A stretch of DNA of 64,000 nucleotides, from positions 62,001 through 126,000 of the forward strand of contig NZ_FNET01000013.1 in NCBI RefSeq assembly GCF_900100275.1, written 5' to 3'. This stretch comes from Lentzea albidocapillata subsp. violacea. Lineage in GTDB: Bacteria; Actinomycetota; Actinomycetes; Mycobacteriales; Pseudonocardiaceae. The first letter of the stretch is position 1, and each line of letters opens with the position of its first letter. The position numbers and the translations under genes were made by a program. The notes beneath the pieces are model-generated. The model did not search any database and was not told where the DNA came from. It worked only from the letters and a program-made list of their open reading frames with translations. Below are positions 60,937 through 64,000 of this stretch, piece by piece.

Positions 60937-61590
60937 ATGAGCGCTTTGCACAAGCTGAAGGCCTACTTCGGGATGGTCCCCGCCGAGTACGCAGACGACC
61001 CCGGCTACGAGGACGACCGCGGCCGCTACGGCGACTACCGGTCCGAGTACGCGGCCGAGGCCGACGACTACGACCCGTACCCGCGGCGCAACCGCGTGTT
61101 CACGCCGGGCCGGTCGGAGCTCCAGGGCTCCGGGTACCGGGCCGACATCGACGAGCCGGACGACTACGAGCCGGAGTCGCGGCGCGGGGGCAACCCTCCG
61201 GGCACGCGACGCTGGAGTGCCGACGCACCCGTGCACGGCGCACTCGCTGTCGAGCCGCAGCGCGAGCCCGTGAGCAGGCTGCGTCCGGTCGCGGAGCCGG
61301 TAGGCAACCCGTTGGCGCGCATCACCACGCTTCACCCCCGTACCTACAGCGAGGCGCGCACGATCGGGGAGCACTACCGCGACGGCACCCCGGTGATCTT
61401 GAACCTGACCGACATGGACGACGCGGACGCGAAGCGTCTCGTCGACTTCTCGGCCGGACTCGCGTTCGCTCTGCGCGGGTCCATGGACAAGATCACGAGC
61501 AGGGTGTTCCTTCTCTCACCGCCCAACGTTGACGTCACGGCGGAGGACCGCAGGAAGCTGGCCGAGGGCGGGTTCGGGAACCACGGTTAG
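60937..61590 (+). CDS. sepF: Cell division protein SepF
   Basis: 217 aa. N-terminal amphipathic membrane-targeting helix MSALHKLKAYFGMVPAEYAD, an acidic, tyrosine-rich disordered linker, and the C-terminal SepF domain (ITTLHPRTYSEARTIGEHYR, VILNLTDMDDADAKRLVDFS, AGLAFALRGSMDKITSRVFL). It tethers FtsZ to the membrane in actinobacteria, which lack FtsA. ATG at 60937 follows GAGGAGGGG; an in-frame GTG 27 nt upstream is less likely. Confidence 0.95.
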   Translation: MSALHKLKAYFGMVPAEYADDPGYEDDRGRYGDYRSEYAAEADDYDPYPRRNRVFTPGRSELQGSGYRADIDEPDDYEPESRRGGNPPGTRRWSADAPVHGALAVEPQREPVSRLRPVAEPVGNPLARITTLHPRTYSEARTIGEHYRDGTPVILNLTDMDDADAKRLVDFSAGLAFALRGSMDKITSRVFLLSPPNVDVTAEDRRKLAEGGFGNHG

Positions 61591-61600
61591 AGTTGACCTC

Positions 61601-61885
61601 GTGGACCCGATCTGGCTCGTCATCTTCTACCTCCTGTTCGCGTTCTCGCTGTTCCTGACCGCGCGTGTCGTGGTCGAGCTGGTGCGGACGTTCGCGAGGG
61701 AGTGGCGCCCCGCCGGCGGCGTCGCCGTGACGCTTGAGACCGTCTACACGGTCACCGACCCACCGGTCCGTGCACTCCGTCGGGTGATCCCGACTGTGCG
61801 GATCGGGGGCGTCGGGCTGGACCTATCGATTATTGTGCTGTGGCTGGTCGTTATCATTCTGATGCGATTCGCAGATCCCAGGTGA
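61601..61885 (+). CDS. YggT family membrane protein
   Basis: 94 aa with two YggT hydrophobic segments (PIWLVIFYLLFAFSLFLTAR; GVGLDLSIIVLWLVVIILMR) and the family block VYTVTDPPVRALRRVIPTVR between them. Start GTG 61601, 10 nt after sepF. Invariant neighbour of sepF and divIVA in actinobacteria (Rv2146c); precise role unknown, probably at the division or tip membrane. Confidence 0.92.
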   Translation: MDPIWLVIFYLLFAFSLFLTARVVVELVRTFAREWRPAGGVAVTLETVYTVTDPPVRALRRVIPTVRIGGVGLDLSIIVLWLVVIILMRFADPR

Positions 61886-61933
61886 CGGGGAACCGTGGGA
61901 TGACCGCAGCCCAGGAGTGCGAGAGGTGATCCG

Positions 61934-62749
61934 ATGCCGTTGACCCCCGCTGATGTGCACAACGTTGCATTCAGCAAGCCGCCGATTGGCAAGCGGGGCT
62001 ACAACGAGGACGAGGTGGACGCGTTCCTCGACCTGGTTGAGGGCGAGCTCGCCCGCTTGATCGAGGAGAACAACGACCTCCGTCAGCAGGTCGAGCAGCT
62101 CGACCAGCAGCTCGAGACGTCACGTGCCGACCTCGACGACGCGCGTGCGAAGGCTGCTTCCAGCCCCATGACGACCCGCATGCCGGTGGAGGAGCCGCGC
62201 CGCCTGGCGCCGGTCCCGCCGCCCTCCGTCATGGAGCAGACGTCCCCCGGTGGTGGCGGAGACCACCACGTGCAGGCCGCGAAGGTCCTGGGCCTTGCCC
62301 AGGAGATGGCGGACCGGCTGACGGGCGAGGCGAAGGCCGAAGCGGACGGCATGCTGTCCGAGGCGCGCACGAAGTCCGAGCAGCTGTTGTCCGAGGCTCG
62401 CGCCAAGGCCGACACGATGGTCAACGAGGCGCGCACGCGTGCCGAGACCATGCTCAACGACGCGCGGACGCGTTCCGAGACGCTGGAGCGGCAGGCCCGT
62501 GAGAAGGCCACCGCGCTGGACCGTGACGCGCAGCGCAAGCACGCTGAGGTGATGGGCAACATCACCCAGGAGAAGAACACGCTCGAGAAGCAGATCGACA
62601 AGCTGCAGACGTTCGAACGTGAGTACCGCACGCGACTGAAGACGATGCTCGAGTCGTCCCTGCGCGACCTCCAGGACCGCGGCCCGGCCGCTCCGTCCGA
62701 GGGTCGTTCCCAGGGCTACTCCTTCGGTGCACGCGCCGAAGCGGGCTGA
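61934..62749 (+). CDS. divIVA: Polar growth / septum scaffold DivIVA (Wag31)
   Basis: 271-aa coiled-coil protein that marks negatively curved membrane and directs tip growth. The N-terminal lipid-binding domain (MPLTPADVHNVAFSKPPIGK, GYNEDEVDAFLDLVEGELAR) carries the exposed aromatic and basic residues. A P-rich linker (RRLAPVPPPSVMEQTSPGGG) leads to a long coiled coil with repeated SEART/NEART units (EARTKSEQLLSEARAKADTM). ATG at 61934 after GAGAGG. Confidence 0.95.
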   Translation: MPLTPADVHNVAFSKPPIGKRGYNEDEVDAFLDLVEGELARLIEENNDLRQQVEQLDQQLETSRADLDDARAKAASSPMTTRMPVEEPRRLAPVPPPSVMEQTSPGGGGDHHVQAAKVLGLAQEMADRLTGEAKAEADGMLSEARTKSEQLLSEARAKADTMVNEARTRAETMLNDARTRSETLERQAREKATALDRDAQRKHAEVMGNITQEKNTLEKQIDKLQTFEREYRTRLKTMLESSLRDLQDRGPAAPSEGRSQGYSFGARAEAG

Positions 62750-62764
62750 ACTACTGTTCGCTAG

Positions 62765-63259
62765 GTGCTCTTCGTAGTTCTGCTTCTGGTGCTGGCAGCC
62801 CTCGGGTTGCTCGTGCCTGCGCTGGCCACGTCCAACACGATCTGGGCGTGGTCGTCCGTGGGCGCGAGCGTGCTCGCCGCCCTGGTCCTTGCTTGGGACT
62901 GGTGGCGGAGACGGCCGGGGGACCCCGCTGCCGACGCGCAGAGTGTAGATCAACTACGTGCAGCTGATGATCAACGGGTGGTGGAGCCGGCGGTAGCCGA
63001 CACGCCGTCCGCTGACGAGGAACCACCGGAAGAGGACACCGACGCGGCGGACCTGCTCGTCGTGGCCGATCTGGTGGACGAGGTGCGGGTGCTGGACGAA
63101 CGGCCCCGATATCACCTGAGTTCGTGCTCCTGGCTTGCCGGGAGGCCCACGCTGGGCCTCCCGGTGCAGGAGGCACGGCAGTTGCAGTTCACGCCGTGCG
63201 CGCTGTGCACCCCGGACGCGGTGCTGGTGCGCAGGAGTCGTTCCGCACACTCCGACTGA
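62765..63259 (+). CDS. Membrane protein with C-terminal Cys motif, downstream of divIVA
   Basis: 164 aa. Two N-terminal transmembrane helices (LFVVLLLVLAALGLLVPALA and WAWSSVGASVLAALVLAWDW), an acidic linker (SADEEPPEEDTDAADLL), and a conserved-looking C-terminal module: YHLSSCSWLAGRPTLGLPVQ then EARQLQFTPCALCTPDAVLV. The C-x(n)-P-C-x-x-C spacing recalls small metal-binding or Ada-type zinc modules. GTG at 62765 is 15 nt after divIVA, so it is probably co-transcribed. Rv2144c, next to wag31, occupies the same place. Function unknown. Confidence 0.75.
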   Translation: MLFVVLLLVLAALGLLVPALATSNTIWAWSSVGASVLAALVLAWDWWRRRPGDPAADAQSVDQLRAADDQRVVEPAVADTPSADEEPPEEDTDAADLLVVADLVDEVRVLDERPRYHLSSCSWLAGRPTLGLPVQEARQLQFTPCALCTPDAVLVRRSRSAHSD

Positions 63260-63359
63260 GCCCGTCGAGCAGATGCTCGGAGCACGATCGGGCGCCGACG
63301 GCCGGACGTGCTCGGTGTGGTCCAGTTCGCCTGCCGCGGCGGCGCATCGAGGTGGAACC

Positions 63360-63704
63360 TCACCGGTCCAGGAACAGCAGCATGATCAGCAACGCGAGCA
63401 GCGCGAGGTCCACGACGACACCGCTGGGCTTCGAGTCGTACCGCAACCGCGTGATCGTGGCACCGACCATCAGCAGCCCGAGGCCGACGGTGGCCGCGTG
63501 CGCCACCCATTCCCACGTGACCAGACCGACGACGAGGCCCGCCGCGCCCGCCCACTCCAGCGCGCCGATGGTGCGCCACAGCGCAGGGTTCATCCGAAAG
63601 TGGTCGCGCGCCTCGAGTGACGCCTTCGCGCCGAACAGCTTGCCCGCGCCCGTCGCCACGAACAGCAGGGCCAGCACGATCGACAACGCGATGGTCAACG
63701 TCAT
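63360..63704 (-). CDS. DoxX-like small membrane protein
   Basis: 114 aa with four hydrophobic helices: IALSIVLALLFVATGAGKLF, ALWRTIGALEWAGAAGLVVG, AHAATVGLGLLMVGATITRL, VVVDLALLALLIMLLFLDR. The G-x-G-K-L and R-x-x-G-x-L-E-x-x-G blocks are typical of DoxX-like proteins. ATG at 63704; longer in-frame starts would cross the ileS leader. Divergent from ileS. Confidence 0.82.
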   Translation of the reverse strand: MTLTIALSIVLALLFVATGAGKLFGAKASLEARDHFRMNPALWRTIGALEWAGAAGLVVGLVTWEWVAHAATVGLGLLMVGATITRLRYDSKPSGVVVDLALLALLIMLLFLDR

Positions 63705-63739
63705 CGGGCGAGCATACGGTTTGTGCCTCCGGTTACCCT

Positions 63740-63945
63740 GTAACCAACAGGCACCGATCCGGCCATCACCGGGGAGCCTCCGGAAGAACGGGTGCGCGAG
63801 CACCTCAGTAGAACCGGACGGGACCGGCCCGTCACAGCCGAAGAACGAGAGGCTCGCCGCAAGAAGGCGGGCAAGCGGGGTGGTACCGCGGCGGGCCGAG
63901 CCACATCGGCGTGTCGTCCTCGCGTGTCGCATCTGACCGCGAGGA
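63740..63945 (+). promoter_or_regulatory. Translational T-box riboswitch (ultrashort Stem I) for ileS
   Basis: A short Stem I, CCGG (63759-63762) and CCGG (63769-63772), closes the loop CCATCA, which presents ATC (63765-63767), an isoleucine specifier. CAGTAGAACCGGACGGG fits the Stem II region. The T-box core TGGTACCGCGG (63881-63891) with its TGG bulge pairs to uncharged tRNA-CCA. A sequestrator stem, TCCTCGCG (63917-63924) / CGCGAGGA (63938-63945), hides the GAGGAG ribosome site. Matches the known mycobacterial/Streptomyces ileS T-box design. Confidence 0.9.
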
Positions 63946-63954
63946 GCAGTGAAG

Positions 63955-64000
63955 ATGGCCTACCCCAGGGCCGGAGCGAACGAGGTCCCGGCGCAGCCGT
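63955..64000 (+). CDS. ileS: Isoleucyl-tRNA synthetase, 5' end only
   Basis: Begins MAYPRAGANEVPAQP and runs off the window. ATG at 63955 lies 8 nt after GAGGAG (63941-63946). Identity rests on the start sequence, the isoleucine-specific T-box leader and the place downstream of divIVA, where ileS is normal in actinobacteria. Confidence 0.85.
   Translation, partial: MAYPRAGANEVPAQP

Overview
The window is high-GC actinobacterial chromosome, most likely from the Pseudonocardiaceae (a Lentzea, Saccharothrix or Lechevalieria-like genome; genus is inference). The reasons are strong G/C third-position bias, many GTG and TTG starts, ATGA/GTGA gene overlaps, a ClgR-PspA-PspM block, a dcw cluster with mraZ, SepF and DivIVA/Wag31, a consensus actinobacterial LexA box, TTGTCCACA DnaA boxes and an ultrashort translational T-box before ileS. 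No rRNA, tRNA, CRISPR array or transposase was seen.

Region 1 (1-7459) keeps the order known around M. tuberculosis Rv2747-Rv2743: argA (partial), pgsA, clgR, pspA, pspM. It also has rimO and cinA, plus an inserted ATPase/RloB-like pair whose second gene is frameshifted. Envelope-stress control is readable here: a ClgR-type operator precedes clgR, and a strong hairpin separates clgR from pspA. Region 2 (7627-14646) is metabolic and repair: a nucleobase permease convergent with pyrD, an ECF sigma factor with a membrane partner, a P450, a Nei-type glycosylase, a ParA ATPase and a methyltransferase. Region 3 (14745-17625) holds four sigma-70-like genes in tandem, three of them SigD/ShbA-type paralogues. 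Region 4 (17606-38076) is accessory: glutamine-synthetase-like and amidohydrolase genes facing outward from a 12 bp gap, SOS-controlled dinB, a repeat-rich spacer, an EamA transporter, an M48 protease with a DUF4034-like partner, a large secreted subtilase, a Tat-exported PhoD phosphatase, DUF3040, and a MoxR/DUF58/transglutaminase operon reading away from the dcw cluster.

Region 5 (38404-64000) is the division and cell-wall cluster: mraZ-rsmH-ftsL-ftsI, [insertion], murE-murF-mraY-murD-ftsW-murG-murC-ftsQ, [insertion], ftsZ-[repeats]-pgeF-yggS-sepF-yggT-divIVA, a Cys-motif membrane protein, doxX and the start of ileS. It makes meso-DAP lipid II (MurE to MurG and MraY), polymerises and crosslinks it at the septum (FtsW, FtsI), and places the ring and tip machinery (FtsQ, FtsL, FtsZ, SepF, DivIVA). 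Two interruptions are unusual. A terminator, a GHL15-like secreted hydrolase and a universal stress protein separate ftsI from murE. A minus-strand set of two very small ORFs plus a membrane protein, a DUF664 gene remnant and a RICIN-like secreted protein separate ftsQ from ftsZ.

The best candidates for something undescribed are the small-ORF operon at 55098-55825, the triple SigD/ShbA array, the nested palindrome at 59119-59262 and the tandem repeats at 22229-22668 and 59278-59430.
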